Notes: generated from the letters alone by a model not told the origin. Positions 1 to 12,310 are shown, counted from the stretch's first letter. The stretch: 64,000 nucleotides of DNA from Imbricaverruca yamaguchii (GCA_034440575.1 JAOTOL010001305.1:229001-293000), one strand, 5' to 3'. Program-made: numbers and translations.

Positions 1-1311
1 TCAAACCTCAAAATTCTAGATTCTATTCAACGTCATTACCTACAAATAGTCACAGGAGCTTACATCACCTCAGCTTCTCACGCTCTTCACATATGCAACC
101 ACATCCCAGAACTACAGCACAGACGAACAGAAGCACAACTTAGGTATCACTACAAGACAACTCACGAAACAACACCCACGCACCCATGCACTAAAACTCC
201 GCACAACACGCATACATCAACTCATGAATTCAACACGACTAAAGACTACAATAGGCTGCCGCATACACAGACATACCAACACACTAGATATAACATTTCC
301 AACGACAGCACCACTCCCACAACCAACACACACTTCCTCATTGACAAACCGAAAAACACACACACATGCAGAAATACAGCAATTCCTACAATTCACAGCA
401 CAGTACGCCAACCACAACATCATATAATACAGATGGCTCCAAATCACATATACAGCAGACGGGCACAGCGGTGGTGCTGTACCCCAACGCAGCACCGCCG
501 CGAGTCATCCTACGTGCTCGTCTGCACGACACAGCATCCGCATACACAGCAGAATTACTCCCAATCTTCTCGGCATACTGAACCATCTACAACACCAAAA
601 TTGAACACGTCATAGCCACAGACGCACAATCAGCATTACAGAGCATAACACCCCACATCAAATACAAACACCCCCTCATACTCAAAATGATACACATCTA
701 TAAACAACTCACTATACCACAACGGCCAACACTTCTCTGGATCCCAAGTCACACAAACACACACGACAACGAACACGCAGACACAGAAGCAAACATAGCC
801 AGAACACTACAACAAATCACACAATGTCCCTACTCACAATCTGACTACCCCACAACACGACAGACCATCAACAAACACATACAACAAACATGGGATGCAG
901 TAATAACACAGCTACACGAAATACACCCCAAACACGAATACTGGCACTCCATCAACCAAAACACCAGACTCAGATAACGGACATTAACACGACTACGCAT
1001 AGGACACAGCACTCACACACTCCTACCTTCTACTCAATCAACAACGACCACAGTGTACCACCTGCCGCCACACACTCACAATCAAACACATACTCATATA
1101 CTGCACCAAATACAACAACCAAAGACAACATATCACAAACCACTGCACAACGAACAACATCCCACGGAACCTCGCCACGCTCCTCAACGACGACCATCCA
1201 GCATTACACGAACACCTCTTCCACTTCTTCAAGACTACACGCATTATGAAAAAAAAATGTGAAAAAAAGAAAAAAGGAAGAATATATGTAAAAAAACGAA
1301 AGAGAAATTGA
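1..1311 (+). pseudogene. Non-LTR retrotransposon 3' part: RT thumb, RNase H, zinc knuckle (I-like)
   Basis: The window opens inside the C-terminal region of a LINE polyprotein. Frame 1 from base 1 reads like the post-RT region of I/R1/Jockey elements. From about 428 the frame changes and an RNase H domain follows, with YNTDGSKSH, SAYTAELLPIFSAY, IATDAQSALQSI and LLWIPSHTN..N.HAD, matching the D-E-D-D family pattern. TRLRIGH follows, then frame 1 again with a CxxC..H..C knuckle (CTTCRHTLTIKHILIYC). Lesions are a frameshift near 420-428, TGA at 579-581, TAA at 975-977 and a frameshift near 1010-1050; the last frame stops at 1309-1311. The A-rich stretch from about 1246 may be the 3' tail. RNase H next to RT is known in the I group and relatives. 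The exact clade is not assigned. The element cannot encode a functional protein as it stands. Confidence 0.8.
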
Positions 1312-2874
1312 ACAAAAACCAAGAAAACGGAAAAAGTAAAAGATACGTTACAAAAAAGAGAGAAAAATCAAGAGAAAAAACAACACAAAATATGTTCTTG
1401 CAATGTTCACACATGGCAATGACCCGACCCCCCCCCTCACTACACCCCATACCCCAATGCGGCACCGACCGGACTAACCCCCTTTCTCGACTTCATCATC
1501 TCCGGCTCTCAAACAACTCTACTGTACCAGCTCTACATCTTCAATCGATTCGGACTACCTCAACTCTACTCATCAAGACCATCTCAACTCTACTTCACCA
1601 CTGCTCGATGGACATCTCTACTAAACCTCCACCTCGGATACATCCTCCTATCCTACACTACTCACTCACTTGCACATCTTTTCTTTAACCGGAACCAGCC
1701 GATATCACCACACGGTGGCAGTCTGGCAAAATTCACTCACACACACACATACAGGTCTGGGCAATAGCAATCAGCTTCTGGGGTGTCGCTTAGCTACATA
1801 TATGACGCACGTGGCGATCGTGATCGATATCAGTTATTTATGTTTACACGCGCAAAGTTCACGAATTACAGTGCAGAATTATCGTGAAAAGAGCAATAAT
1901 AGCTTTCGTGAAATGCAACTCCATGTATTTATAGATGTTGTAATACATTGAGTGGCCAGTTGGTCCCATTTCAATTAAGGGCAAAGTTACAGGGTGAAAC
2001 GATTTGATAATAAAACGAGCTGCACATCATAAGACAACTTGTTTCAATGTTGTTCACATTTGACCATTGGAAATCACGTGCACCTTCTCTAGAAGCCAGA
2101 ATATAGCATTAATCAGAGCAAGCCTACTCTGGTGTCGTTCCTTCACGAACCCACCACCAGAGCGGCGCCACCGGTATTATGTCAGCTCATGACGCCTAAC
2201 TAGAGAACAACAAACTAACAAAAAAGAACATACTAGCCCTATAACCATTCCTCTAGCCATGGTTTAAGCCACGTGGCCGCACCACCCGTTACAACGCGCC
2301 CACGCGACTACGTGGTCTCGCCACTGTCTCTAGAAGCCCTCATTCACTTAGATAAGTCAGATATTCTCAAATTAAACAAATCAGTCTCCCTAACCTTAAC
2401 CTAGCACCTACAATAGTACAAATTACCTCTCCACTAAACACATCTGTCCAAGGTTTTCTCACCAGTCTTCCCTCGTCACAGAGCGGAGCAAACACGCGAC
2501 TCGACGATACGAAAGCAGAGCAGCTAGTGTTAGTTATGCAAATGATATTCAGGCAGAAGAGCAACTAGCCTCATCCAGTAGTGTACCTAGGATTTTCGCT
2601 ATGGGGAGGCGGTAAACAGATGTAGTGGGTACATTTACCTTAGTAAAAAAAGTGCACGGATTTCAACCACTGATTTCTGACATTCCTCCTACGTTTTGAT
2701 AACTGCTGTCACATGATAGTCTGATGCCATATTTGACCTGTGGAATGCTTCGTATGGAGTTTCGCTGGCGAAATTCCATTCATTAAATTTGATGATTAGT
2801 TATCTCCCTACATTTTCTGGTGGTTAAGAAATCTGGATACCACCTGCGCACTGATGCACGTCACCTCTTTAGTT
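1312..2874. other. No gene seen; A-rich then CT-rich LINE-flanking sequence
   Basis: Bases to about 1390 are A-rich (runs of A broken by G and T). Bases 1400-1680 are strikingly poor in G on the plus strand, rich in C and T, and may be the 3' UTR or flank of the preceding LINE. From 1700 the composition becomes ordinary. No protein-like frame, tRNA box or repeat was recognised in 1700-2870. Confidence 0.4.
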
Positions 2875-4030
2875 AAATACGCTCCCAGATTGACTCCCGA
2901 GCCGAGGCCCAAGCTAGGTGGCATTTTCTTTGAGCCAGTTGCGTTTTTATTCGTCTTCGGTTATGTTTTAGGGCTCCGGCAATTTTTTTGTAGGGGCCCG
3001 GTACATTTGAGTCACGGATATAAAAAGAAGAGTTTTGCTGATTTTTGTTGTGCACCGAAGATATTTTTTTTTGAGGTAACAGCGCGTTTTCGAAGAACCC
3101 ACCCATGTGTTCATTTAGTACCTGGTCTTTGTGTTCCCTTCTCATAAGCATGGTACTTTTTGAGGACCCAGCCTGTTTTTCAAGCTCCTTACGGTCTCAT
3201 GACACCGGTGTGCTTCGAAAGTTGTGTTTTTAGGAGCATCCGGTGTGTACTTAGAACTGAAGCACATGCTTTCAGCCATACCACTTTCTTGAGAGATTAC
3301 GTACGCATTGGAGGGCCCAATGCATTTTTGGCCTCACTTGGTACTCTCATTTTTTTCTGCGTTTATTTGGAGCTTTTGACACAAATTTGTAGGACCTATC
3401 ACGGTTTTTAGGGCCCCCTTTAATATTTCTAGGTCCCTGCGAAACTTTTCGAGCCTAGGCGCGTGGCTCTGGGGGATTCGACACCAGTTTTCTGAGCTCA
3501 ACAAAATTTTTGGTGACCTGAATTTTCGGAAGTCCTAGTACCGGTCTGATTTTCGGGACCCGGGGCATATACGCATGTGCCGTCGCGATTTTTTCCAGTT
3601 ACGATACGCTCTTTTTGGGGGCGTACGCGATTTTTGAAACCATGTGGTGGTATATTTGGGACTCCGAAGCGATTTTTCTGGCCCGGATATTCAAATTTTT
3701 GAAGTCCCCATCTTTTAGGGCTCGCTCCGGTTTATTTTTGTTGGATCCCGGTGAGGTTTTTGTGGAGGGAGGGGGGCATGCATATTTAGGGCCATCAAAG
3801 CCGATTTGTGGGACCCGAAGGAAGTATCTGATGTCCCAACCATAATGTTTTGGTCTACCAAGGGAGATATTTGGTCCAGAGCGTGTGTGTGTGGGGGGGG
3901 GGGGGGCTTGGCGCGAGTTTGCGGGGTGCGTTGCACGTAACTGGGGCCAGCGCAATTTTGGCGGGCCCCGGCGCAAATGTTTGGGACCGGAGTGAGTTTT
4001 TGGTGCCCGCTGTAGTTATTTAAAGCCCCC
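2875..4030. repeat. Highly degenerate tandem repeat (fossil minisatellite), about 1.15 kb
   Basis: A theme resembling GCGATTTTTGGGACCC recurs throughout: runs of T (five or more) preceded by a CG-containing purine-rich piece and followed by GGG(A/C)CC. Clear instances lie near 2990-3005, 3410-3425, 3550-3560, 3620-3640, 3655-3680, 3735-3750, 3945-3970 and 3990-4010. Spacing is irregular, roughly 25-35 bases. Short open frames on both strands here are by-products of the repeat. It reads as an old tandem array that has mutated until only the motif remains. Family unknown. Confidence 0.55.
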
Positions 4031-4110
4031 TAGTGATTAGTTTTACGACACGTCGACCGTTGAGTCATGCAGCGTAGCCAATCTCTCACACCGAATGGTC
4101 GCAGGCGAAG

Positions 4111-4185
4111 GGTAGAGACAGGTGAGACTCTAACCCCGAATCCCTCGATTGTGAGGCGGGCAATTTACCCCTGGACTATAAGGAC
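4111..4185 (-). repeat. tRNA-like sequence, probably the head of a SINE
   Basis: On the minus strand from 4185 the sequence begins GTCCTTATAGTCCAGGGG, containing an A-box-like TAGTCCAGGGG (4178-4168). An anticodon-loop-like CCTCACAA follows, then a T-arm-like CGGGGTTAGAGTCTCACC with a damaged B box (GGTTAGAGTC instead of GGTTCGANTC). The 3' end does not pair with the 5' acceptor strand, so this is not a working tRNA gene. A tRNA-derived SINE or tRNA pseudogene is the simplest reading. Confidence 0.4.
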
Positions 4186-4919
4186 AGTCCCCTTATAAGG
4201 AGGGGGAAGATATAAGGTAAGGTGATGGATAAGGAGAAGGAGGGGACAAGGAGATCAGGAGATACAGAGAAAGAGAGAAAGAGATCACTTCCCCGATAAG
4301 GAGACGGAGGGGATGCGAGGAGACGTGTCACAGCAGGTCGCCGGTAGTGGTGCACCAGTGAGCAGACGAGACACACGCCCGAGCAGAGCGACGATGCTAC
4401 TCCGCCCGTTCGTACTTTTGTTCTCCCCTTTCCCACAGCATAATTTCACTTCTTTTTCTTGTCGCAGGCCTATCATGGTGCAAATCTACTCAACATGCGA
4501 CGTCGGCTTGGTGATCGATCGACACCACCCAAGACAAGTTACAGGATTAAGAGGCATACCTAATCACCCGACAGACGGAGAGCTGGCTTTAAACAGGTTT
4601 TTCAGTGAGGAGATGTCAGGCCTCTTCCAGTTAATAAGTACAGGTCTTGTGCGACTCATGACGACGCAAATTGGACGATTAACTTATATTCACACACATT
4701 GACTTACATTAGGGCACAATATCTCGCATCCAGGCAAACTGCTGAAATGTTTGCACAAGATATGATACAGCTTTTCCAGCAGGAAATGCCTACGACGATC
4801 TAGACCGGTGGGTTGTACTGCCGCTGAATGTGAGGTGATGTCATGTGCTCGTTCATATGCTCGCTCCTAGTAGCCACCGGCAGCTGCTTGGCTCGACTGT
4901 CTGGTGTATGTCGCGCGTG
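4186..4919. other. GA-rich purine tract (about 4195-4320), then nothing recognised
   Basis: Bases 4195-4320 are almost pure purine on the plus strand (AAGGAGA-type words), a low-complexity tract that could be the tail or flank of the adjacent tRNA-like piece. From 4320 to 4919 I see no coding signal and no repeat. Confidence 0.4.
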
Positions 4920-5095
4920 GACGGCGTGATGCCCGACAGACAAGTGAGGCGATGTCTGGTGTCACGTGGCATCCAGACAAGCCAGTATCACAGTCACATC
5001 GACGGCGTGGTACCCGACAGACAAGTGAGGTGATGTCTGGTGTCACGTGGCATCCAGACAAGCCAGTATCACAGTCACATCGACGCGCGGCACGC
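4920..5095. repeat. 81-bp tandem duplication plus partial third copy
   Basis: GACGGCGTG(A/G)T starts at 4920 and again at 5001, giving an 81-bp period. Both copies contain CCCGACAGACAAGTGAGG and GGTGTCACGTGGCATCCAGA and differ at only a few bases. A third start at 5082 (GACGCGCGGC) degenerates within about 15 bases. The high similarity means a recent duplication. Confidence 0.85.
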
Positions 5096-5740
5096 GACCA
5101 CGCGCCTGAACGACTCTGAATCCCAGCGGAGTGCGTGCGTCGTTAACGAGCAATTTGCTGCGGCGACGTGTCGCTCGGCCTGCCGCTCCAGCCAATTTCA
5201 AATGGGCGCTGTATGACCGAAGCAGTCGATGCGCCCCTAAGCCCAAATAACCAACCAACCAGCCAATTTCAGACTTCAGCGTTTCCTCTTCTGGCTGGTC
5301 GAGTGCGGCACATATCCAGTCGATAGACGGGCAACGCTTTGCTCACAGTAAGCGGCCCTTTGTGAAGCGCCGTAGGCTACCCGTTGGTCTTTTGCAAACT
5401 CGCATTGCCTTAGGTGAGCGGTGTCGCCTTCTCGTCGAACACCACGTTTGTTTTCCCAGCTCCCTCGCGCGTGCAAATTGGTTGTTGCCCCTGCAGATTT
5501 GGATCGTGCATGGTCAGCATGACGGCGGCGGATTTTTGTAATTCAAAGCGGTATGTGGCGTTCGGCACTCCCCAGCCAGTATCCTGACAAGGAATGTTTC
5601 GACATGGGTACACACTAGATGTCTTGGCAGGTAAGATTTGGCAGCTCATACCCACGCGCACCCGAAGGATTGTACCCATCCGCTACCCAAGAATTTCCCC
5701 AAGAATGTCCATGAATATATATATATATATATATACATAC

Positions 5741-5899
5741 CAGTGTGGTTCATTGACTGCACAATCCAGCGAACAAAGGTGGATGTTGTGTCTAGGTAAA
5801 TAATATACGTTTCTGGAAATGCTTCATGAGTGTCAGCCAGAAAATCGCCATCTATTCGGCGCAACCACCCATTCGGCGCAACCACAAACACAACCACAC
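5741..5899 (-). CDS. Candidate internal exon, unrecognised protein
   Basis: Read on the minus strand this 159-base segment is open and looks like protein, including GWLRRIDGDFLADTHEAF and ETYIIYLDTTSTFVRWIVQ. It is preceded by ...CATTAG and followed by GTATGT, so it has GT-AG edges. Its length is a multiple of three and both ends are phase 1. That matches the phase-1 donor of the neighbouring candidate exon at 6109-6276, which would precede it. I do not recognise the protein family. No ATG or stop is required within it. Downstream the reading is unclear: one acceptor near 5590 leads to a stop after about 13 codons. A chance open stretch cannot be excluded. The donor sits directly against a TA microsatellite at about 5716-5735. 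Confidence 0.3.
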
Positions 5900-6108
5900 C
5901 TAATGTTCAGGCATGAATTGGCACTGAATCCTCATTTTCTTAGTCAGTCCCGGCTCCTAGCTAAGTAATTGGTAATCTGCTGGAAATCTTGCAGCGAATG
6001 TAACAGCTACCACTGCTGCGTTCACCTCTCTTGATGGATGACATGGCCGTCAAACCTGGAATTGGAATTTGCAACAAAAAACTCAACCCAGCTTCAAATC
6101 ATGCTTAC

Positions 6109-6276
6109 CAGTTAGTAACGGCACCAGGTATGACATGGCGCATGAATGCAGTTTCAATGTGGAGTCTCTTTCATCGCCCTCGTCAGCAACTGCCCTCAGT
6201 GCTTCCAAATTATGGAATTTAAGCACAAAACGACACTCAACAATGAGCATGTCTGCATCCTCAGCCAAAAATGTTG
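6109..6276 (-). CDS. Candidate internal exon, unrecognised protein
   Basis: On the minus strand this 168-base segment encodes an open, helix-like sequence with EDADMLIVECRFVLKFHN and RDSTLKLHSCAMSYLVPLL. It follows an AG acceptor (GAATAAGCAG) and ends at a good donor (ACTG then GTAAGC). It is a multiple of three long with phase-1 ends, so it joins in frame to 5741-5899. An in-frame stop just upstream of the acceptor fits an exon boundary. Family unknown. The two matched phases are the main reason to take it seriously; only RNA evidence would settle it. Confidence 0.32.
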
Positions 6277-9200
6277 CTGCTTATTCAGCTCCTGACTGGC
6301 CTATGCCATTTCAGCATAAGTCATCAGATAAAAACGCAACCAAAGCTTATTGTCGTCGGTTTCATCTATTCATCTGTTCCGGCTCAGTGCAAGTCTGAAT
6401 TTACTAAATCATTTTTTTAAACAAGTATTATGCGGAGCGTCCCACCTTCATTTGAATGCTTGATCACATAAATCGAAGAATTTCCATTTACATCTGGCGC
6501 TCAAATTAAAATTAATTTGGACACATTGATGGCCCTGTTAGCACGATCACTGTGCCAGACTAACTATCGTGTCTCACTTCGTGTCCCATTGGCTGTAGAC
6601 ACGCTGTCGGCTATTGCAGTCAATCCGATTACATCGCGTGAGATGTGGCATCACATTGATATTCGCACCGCTTGAAAGACCTCATTCCATCGATATCGTA
6701 TCAGATTTGCTAATTCTCGAACCCCTTCCAGTCTCGAATCGCTCAAATGCTCAATTGGAAGGACGAGGAGGTTACCGAGTGAAACACATGCGAATTTAAA
6801 ACTTCCGTACACATGTGATCTTTCAGGGACGAAAATGCTCATTGCTTTCAAAAATAGTTTGATGGTTTATGTACTCTTAGCTTTCCAACATAACCTTAGT
6901 ACGGTACTGCAGCTATATCTGGAACCAAACCAGATGAGCTACTTCACAACTAGCTGTCAGCTGTCCTTGTACCCTATACTAATTCGATGTGATTTCTGCT
7001 ATCGGTTGACAAATTGTCGATGATAAACTAAGAACGTACATATATTTACTTCCTGAACCAAGATGGCCTTCATCAGGACTTCGAATTTCCGGATGGCTGC
7101 TACCTGGAGATGGAATCAGCTTCAGAACTGTCAATCTCCATACATTGTTGCTGTTTGTGTAGCTCTACGACTCAGCAGCCGAGGCAATATGGCGTCGCCT
7201 GCCTGCCACCCTGGCAAGAAGGGCAGACATCGTGCAGTATCAAACCATGCACATCTGGCTTTCCAGAAGTTCAGCTCAACAATTCAGCTACCGACGTCCC
7301 TCACAGTATCCATCTACATTGCACAGAGTGTTTGCACTAATACCATACATATAACATTCCGATCATGTCGGGAGTTTCTACCCCATGCTCAATTGCGCAG
7401 AACAGCGCAATGACGGCCATGATACTGTGGCTGAGGTTGACATCGAGGTCAAACGAACTCTGACACTATGCTGCCAATTATAAGGAATACTTTCGGGTTA
7501 TTATCATTCCGAAAGTGTTGATGCAGATAAAATATACTAATCGGCAGTGTTGGTAACAAAAACATTGCACACATGAAGTACAGCACGACGCTGTGACCTT
7601 TGTCCGGCCCTGTCATGCTATGTCATTCAATTTGAAGATTAAGACATTTCTGGGATGTTCTTGGGATAAAGGTCGCATTCCGCAGAGTCTTCAAGAGGGA
7701 AGTCGCGTGTAGATACTTGTTATCAAAACATCGCGCACGCACCGAAGTGTGGATCTGTGCCAACCGAAGCCACTCAGAGATGCTGGATCGGAATAATAGC
7801 CTCGTCACGGTTTAGACGGCGACTTGTTTTGTAATCGGCCAATCACTGTGACCGCCTAGGCGATGTGGTCGGGTATTTGTTGTATCTATGATGTTTGGGT
7901 TCATTTAGTGGGCGGCATCGTCACTTGAGTGCCATTTCGGTTATTGCCAGTTGAATCAGATTGCTCTGTGTGTTCCTGAACGGGATTAAAAAACTATTTT
8001 GGCAACAAAACATCTGGAACGTTGTCCCGACCTCAATCAAAAGACCTCAATCAAAAGACAAGCACATACGATCGACAAATAAAAGCGGTTGAAAGCAGGC
8101 CTCCCCGACTCCTCTGAACGCGGAATGGGCTTTAGGAGCACCGCTGGACGGAATTTACATCGGCTAACGGGAATTAATGTTTTCCTGTTGGAAAAAACCT
8201 CCGTATGAGAAACGTTTTACACAAACCAACTGTAATCCCACTAAGAAATTAACACGGCTCAAACACAATCCTAGGAGGATAAATTAAGGCTCTGATATAT
8301 CATCTATATTTGTATATCAGACAGCGTTAGTGATAACAGGGTAAACATACGAGCCGTGCCAGTCATTATTCAAAGCCAAAAAAAAACATATCTCTGTAAT
8401 AACGATGCATACGATTGCGGCTCCCTGGGTACCATGGATAACTTGACAAGTCCTTCATATGAAGCAACATAAAAAATGGCAAGCCACAGTTTGATTGCAA
8501 GATAGCCTCACACACATCAAGGTCGTACGTTAGGGACCTACGGTTTGAAGGACCATTTGCTGGATATCATATATTTATTATTTTATGAGGCAACTTTTTG
8601 AGCAGCTAGCCAAACATCATACGAAGGTTTATCATGCCTTCCATTCCGTGTCTCATTTTCTTCAATCCGTACTGTACATACTTTGCAAGAATTCAACAAG
8701 TTCAAACTTTAGTGGATTTCTGAGCGATCATGAGTGGAATATATTGGTAATGTGTCCTTTTCGTCTGCCCTTCCCTGCAGGCCGGGTTCTACATTTCTGG
8801 CGCGCGTGCGACATTCGCTGTAGTTGTTCGTTTATGCTGGAACCATATGTTTAGGGGTCGAACCTTTGTCAATTGTACGTGTACCGCGGGTCCTTCATTC
8901 ATTGATATGTGGAGATAGCGAGTATTACGGATTGACGTAAGTAGCCAGATAATTTTTTTACTTGCTCTCAGTGTTAAACATGCTATGCCGAGTTTGAATG
9001 GAGAATGTTCCTGGAAAAGACTGGGGTAGGTAAAGTGCTTAGCAATCCTGATGTCAGAACTATCTTCTCATGACTTTGTTTGTGGGGAACTTGAAATGAT
9101 TATGCATATTTCCAAATCAGCATATTATGAGAGAAGGCTTAATAAGCGTTGATTTATTGTAAAATCATACAGGCCTACATGTTTTTACAAAGCTCAGGCC

Positions 9201-9658
9201 TGTTCACTACAAGCTACATACCTTTTGACTTTGAGAAGAGCAACACTTAATTTTTGAAGAACATATTTCGTTTTTGAATGACAGCCTTCTCAGTTTTGAG
9301 TTTTCCATTCCACTTGCTGACAAAAAATTGCATGGGACCATGTTTTAATTGGCTGAAATATATTAACCGGCGCCGTCTCGGGGGGGGGTCTTCAACCGTT
9401 CCATAAGGTTTTCCGCGGATGGTGAAAGAACGGCGCGCTGCCGCGCGCCGGAAATTTGCATACATTGTATCACACCAATTTGGCATGTTGTGTCAAAATT
9501 TTAAAGTCAGGTTATTTAGGGCCACCAAGTTAGCCTTGGTCAAGTGAGTGAAAAAAGCTGAACCAGTCCTCAAGCGTAGCTTATCTTTAGGGATGCAACA
9601 AAACACACCAGAATAGTTTCTATTTTTTTCGTTTTTGATTGCTTATTAGTTTTGCTTA
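6277..9658. other. No gene recognised
   Basis: Several short open stretches exist on both strands, for example minus 6651-6851 and minus 9247-9486. None has a pair of convincing splice edges or a recognisable domain. Small features only: a 15-bp direct duplication near 8033-8062 and an 8-bp inverted repeat at about 8296-8324. Near 9370-9470 a C/G homopolymer and a CGCGC palindrome occur together. Confidence 0.4.
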
Positions 9659-9910
9659 TTACTTTTCTGTGCACTCTTCACTTCGTTCCATAGTCACTGG
9701 AGGTGTCGTCACTATGACGTCACTCACGCCCGATCCACAGTGAACTAGAGTGTCGTGTTGACCACAAACTATGAAAGTTATGTGCGAGCAGGTACTGAAA
9801 GTCTTAAATTCATATAGCTGCACGTGTTCAAGTCGGTTCAGGCGAGCGTCAACATCAGTGTTGGTGAATTGGAGTTGATATGTCAACTCAACTAGGCAGT
9901 TGTCAGACAT
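9659..9910 (-). CDS. Candidate exon or small ORF, 83 codons, unrecognised
   Basis: The minus strand carries an ATG-to-TAA frame of 83 codons with balanced composition. It includes VELTYQLQFTNTDVDARLN, EHVQLYEFKTFSTC and ITFIVCGQHDTLVHCGSG. Inside it a CTAG acceptor-like site near the start and a strong donor GTGAGT after GGATCGGGC would define a smaller exon of about 57 codons. The alternating hydrophobic pattern and three cysteines suggest a beta-rich extracellular domain, but that is a guess. It has the same strand as the candidate exons at 5.7-6.3 kb; no link is shown. Confidence 0.25.
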   Translation of the reverse strand: MSDNCLVELTYQLQFTNTDVDARLNRLEHVQLYEFKTFSTCSHITFIVCGQHDTLVHCGSGVSDVIVTTPPVTMERSEECTEK

Positions 9911-12115
9911 GTATACATAGATGCCAGACTACTGCGGGGATATGGATACGTTCAGCTCCGCTTAACACTTCGTGATATTTTTTGGTCATTTGGTTTCGGA
10001 CGACTTCCTAGCAGTTTAAAATAACATCACCCCCCCCACCCTTGTGATGCGCTCGCTGCTTTTGAAAACATTTAGTCTCCTTTGCTTCCCTATGCCTCCC
10101 TGTTTCAATTTTAACCTCCAAGAGATTGGGATTGATCATAAGGTAGTGAGTGCAATCACTAAGTGAATGTTGGATGTAAGTGCACGGTCTCCAGCTAAAG
10201 GCAATCTTCGGTCACTAACCCCTGTAAATATGTTGAATTCGCAAGTTCCACGTTTGAATCAAACGGACTGTGAACGGATCCCTTTATCTCCAGACATCTT
10301 CTTTAGTTCCCCATAGCACTTCGTGATTGATCAGTACTCTTGTCTTCGGTTTGGTTCAATAAAGAAAAGATTAAGCAAGTCTCGACCCAAAATGTCCATT
10401 GATCAGCTTGTCCAATGTACCTTCATTGCTGCCACGATTGGACATAATCGTTCGATTATTGATGGAGAGTGTTGATTGAGCCTCATCACGTGTTTCCGTT
10501 TCACTTGGTCCTCATGATGGATATTTTTCACTCATGTAATGTTAAAACGCTATCTGTCTGTGCTATGTAACTTGAAACCAAGAGACCGATATAATGCATT
10601 TAGCTTATTATGTTGTCTGGTAAAGTAAATCTCTTTTTCCAGCCAATGCAGAAATTAAAATATTCTTATCCACCCTCTTCGCAGTCGAGACTAGCGGGGA
10701 AAGAACTGCCATGAAATATATAAGTTGAGACATCATTTGTAATTTTACTAAGCATATGCGCCCAAAAGCAATCCGATCTTTTCAATAAATGGACACAGAC
10801 GTTTCTTCCCGATGCTGTATTTGTCTTGCAATAAATTCGTTCAACGTTTTCCCGGGGATCACTCGCGATGTTTATACTAAGTACTTTAATCGATTACTTG
10901 GGACACTATAAGATCATCAGGAGAAACAGGCTACACATTCAGTTCATTTCTTGCAATCCATATAGCCTGTGATTTATGTTCCTTAAATTAATTGGTTACT
11001 TGATGCCTTTAGTTCCACGCCATTGATCACCAAATATTGTATCGCGTCATGTGCTTGGTTTTTATAAGTGGCCATTACTACAATTCATATTCCCGTAAAT
11101 ACACATTTTCCCTTGCCCATGTGGGCCACAGAATTTTCTTTTATTGTGCTTACGAGTATGCTACGCAAGGAAACAGTTCATTTCTGGTTACTTCAGTTTG
11201 TAAACTGCTCTGTCTAAAACTGGTAGCCTTCATATTTGTTTGCGAAGTAACGTATGCCTAAACATTGCCTGAATAATACTAGTTATCTCTCACTCGCCAT
11301 CACTATTTCCACCGCTCGAATCATGTGTTACGAGTGCGTTTTTTGGTCTATTCAGATTGCATAGGTTGTGAAAGCATTTTTTATTGCCAAATAAAGTTAG
11401 CGCCTTTTGCGCCGAGCATTCCCCTTCAATGACACCTGTGATTATGCCGTCTCTATTCGGACGAAAAATGTCAATGTCGAATGGATTTACATTACATTAT
11501 CACGTAGCCATGCTTATTTTTCTATTCTCACACATTTCTTGCTCGAGTGAAATTCGATTACCTCCCATTTGCAGCGCATAGTAAAATCTCTAATAGTGCC
11601 ACTCACGGACCTACGCTCTTTTCATTCAGGAATCAAATCTCGGATTTTTGCCACGTACGATGGCTATGAGATTATCGTCCTTCAAAAGGTTGTTATTGCA
11701 TTTCTAACATGGTTTGTAAAATTCAAGTGTTGCTATGCTGATATATGAATCAGTGGATGGTCAGCTAAATACCAGTCTAAGCGTCAGTTGTTGGATTTAT
11801 CGTGGCATAAAGTAGGGTGCTACTTGCAGAAAAGAAATAATAATGGGACTTTATCAAGATAGAAAGATAATAGCCATAGAAAGTCCTACAAATAATAAAC
11901 ATAAAATAAAAATTTTCGGGACTTACATGGTGGGATCGTACTCAATCTTGGATATGGCCTTTTTGCAGTCCATCTCGTGCCGAACGTCAAGGTGTTTGTA
12001 AACATGAACTGTTCCAATGTTGGCTTATATTTGTCATTATCTATTGCTCTCCTTGCATTATTTTCTATAATCTCAGATGCATTCAGACAATTTCAACCCT
12101 TCACTCTACGACCAT
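9911..12115. other. No gene or repeat recognised
   Basis: The sequence is of ordinary complexity with many stops in all frames. Short plus-strand ORFs at 11037-11261 and 11384-11581 have no domain and no clear splice edges. A C-run lies at about 10031-10037. Confidence 0.4.
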
Positions 12116-12119
12116 TATC

Positions 12120-12310
12120 TTGCTTCGCATTCGTCTGGTTTGGAGCTGGTTTGCGTTGGTCTCCCAGTCCTTGCAAGACAGGGTTCGAGTCGCTTCACGA
12201 GCTCGCACCTCGCCCGAACTCAAGAGGGTCACTTGGCAACTGGTCCGATGAGGCCGGTGGCGATCTGTCACCTACTAGTAGTGTCGGTGCATCGACTGCA
12301 CGCTGCTAAA
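12120..12310 (+). repeat. tRNA-like B box region, possible SINE
   Basis: GGGTTCGAGTC at 12181-12191 matches the tRNA/SINE B-box consensus. It is preceded by an anticodon-arm-like GTCCTTGCAAGAC. The upstream A box is weak. Downstream sequence to about 12300 looks like the unrelated body seen in many SINEs. The 110-codon frame across it is not supported as a gene. An adjacent imperfect repeat of (C/T)GCTGCT(A/G)AACTC occurs at about 12302-12345. Confidence 0.3.

Noticed and set aside
5410..5590. Minus-strand protein-like frame after TTCCTTGTCAG
   Set aside because: The acceptor looks good, but its phase does not match the donor at 5741 and other frames are also open; kept out of the exon calls.
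9247..9486. 79-codon minus ORF with Arg-rich segment
   Set aside because: It crosses a C homopolymer and a CGCG palindrome and lacks splice edges or a domain.
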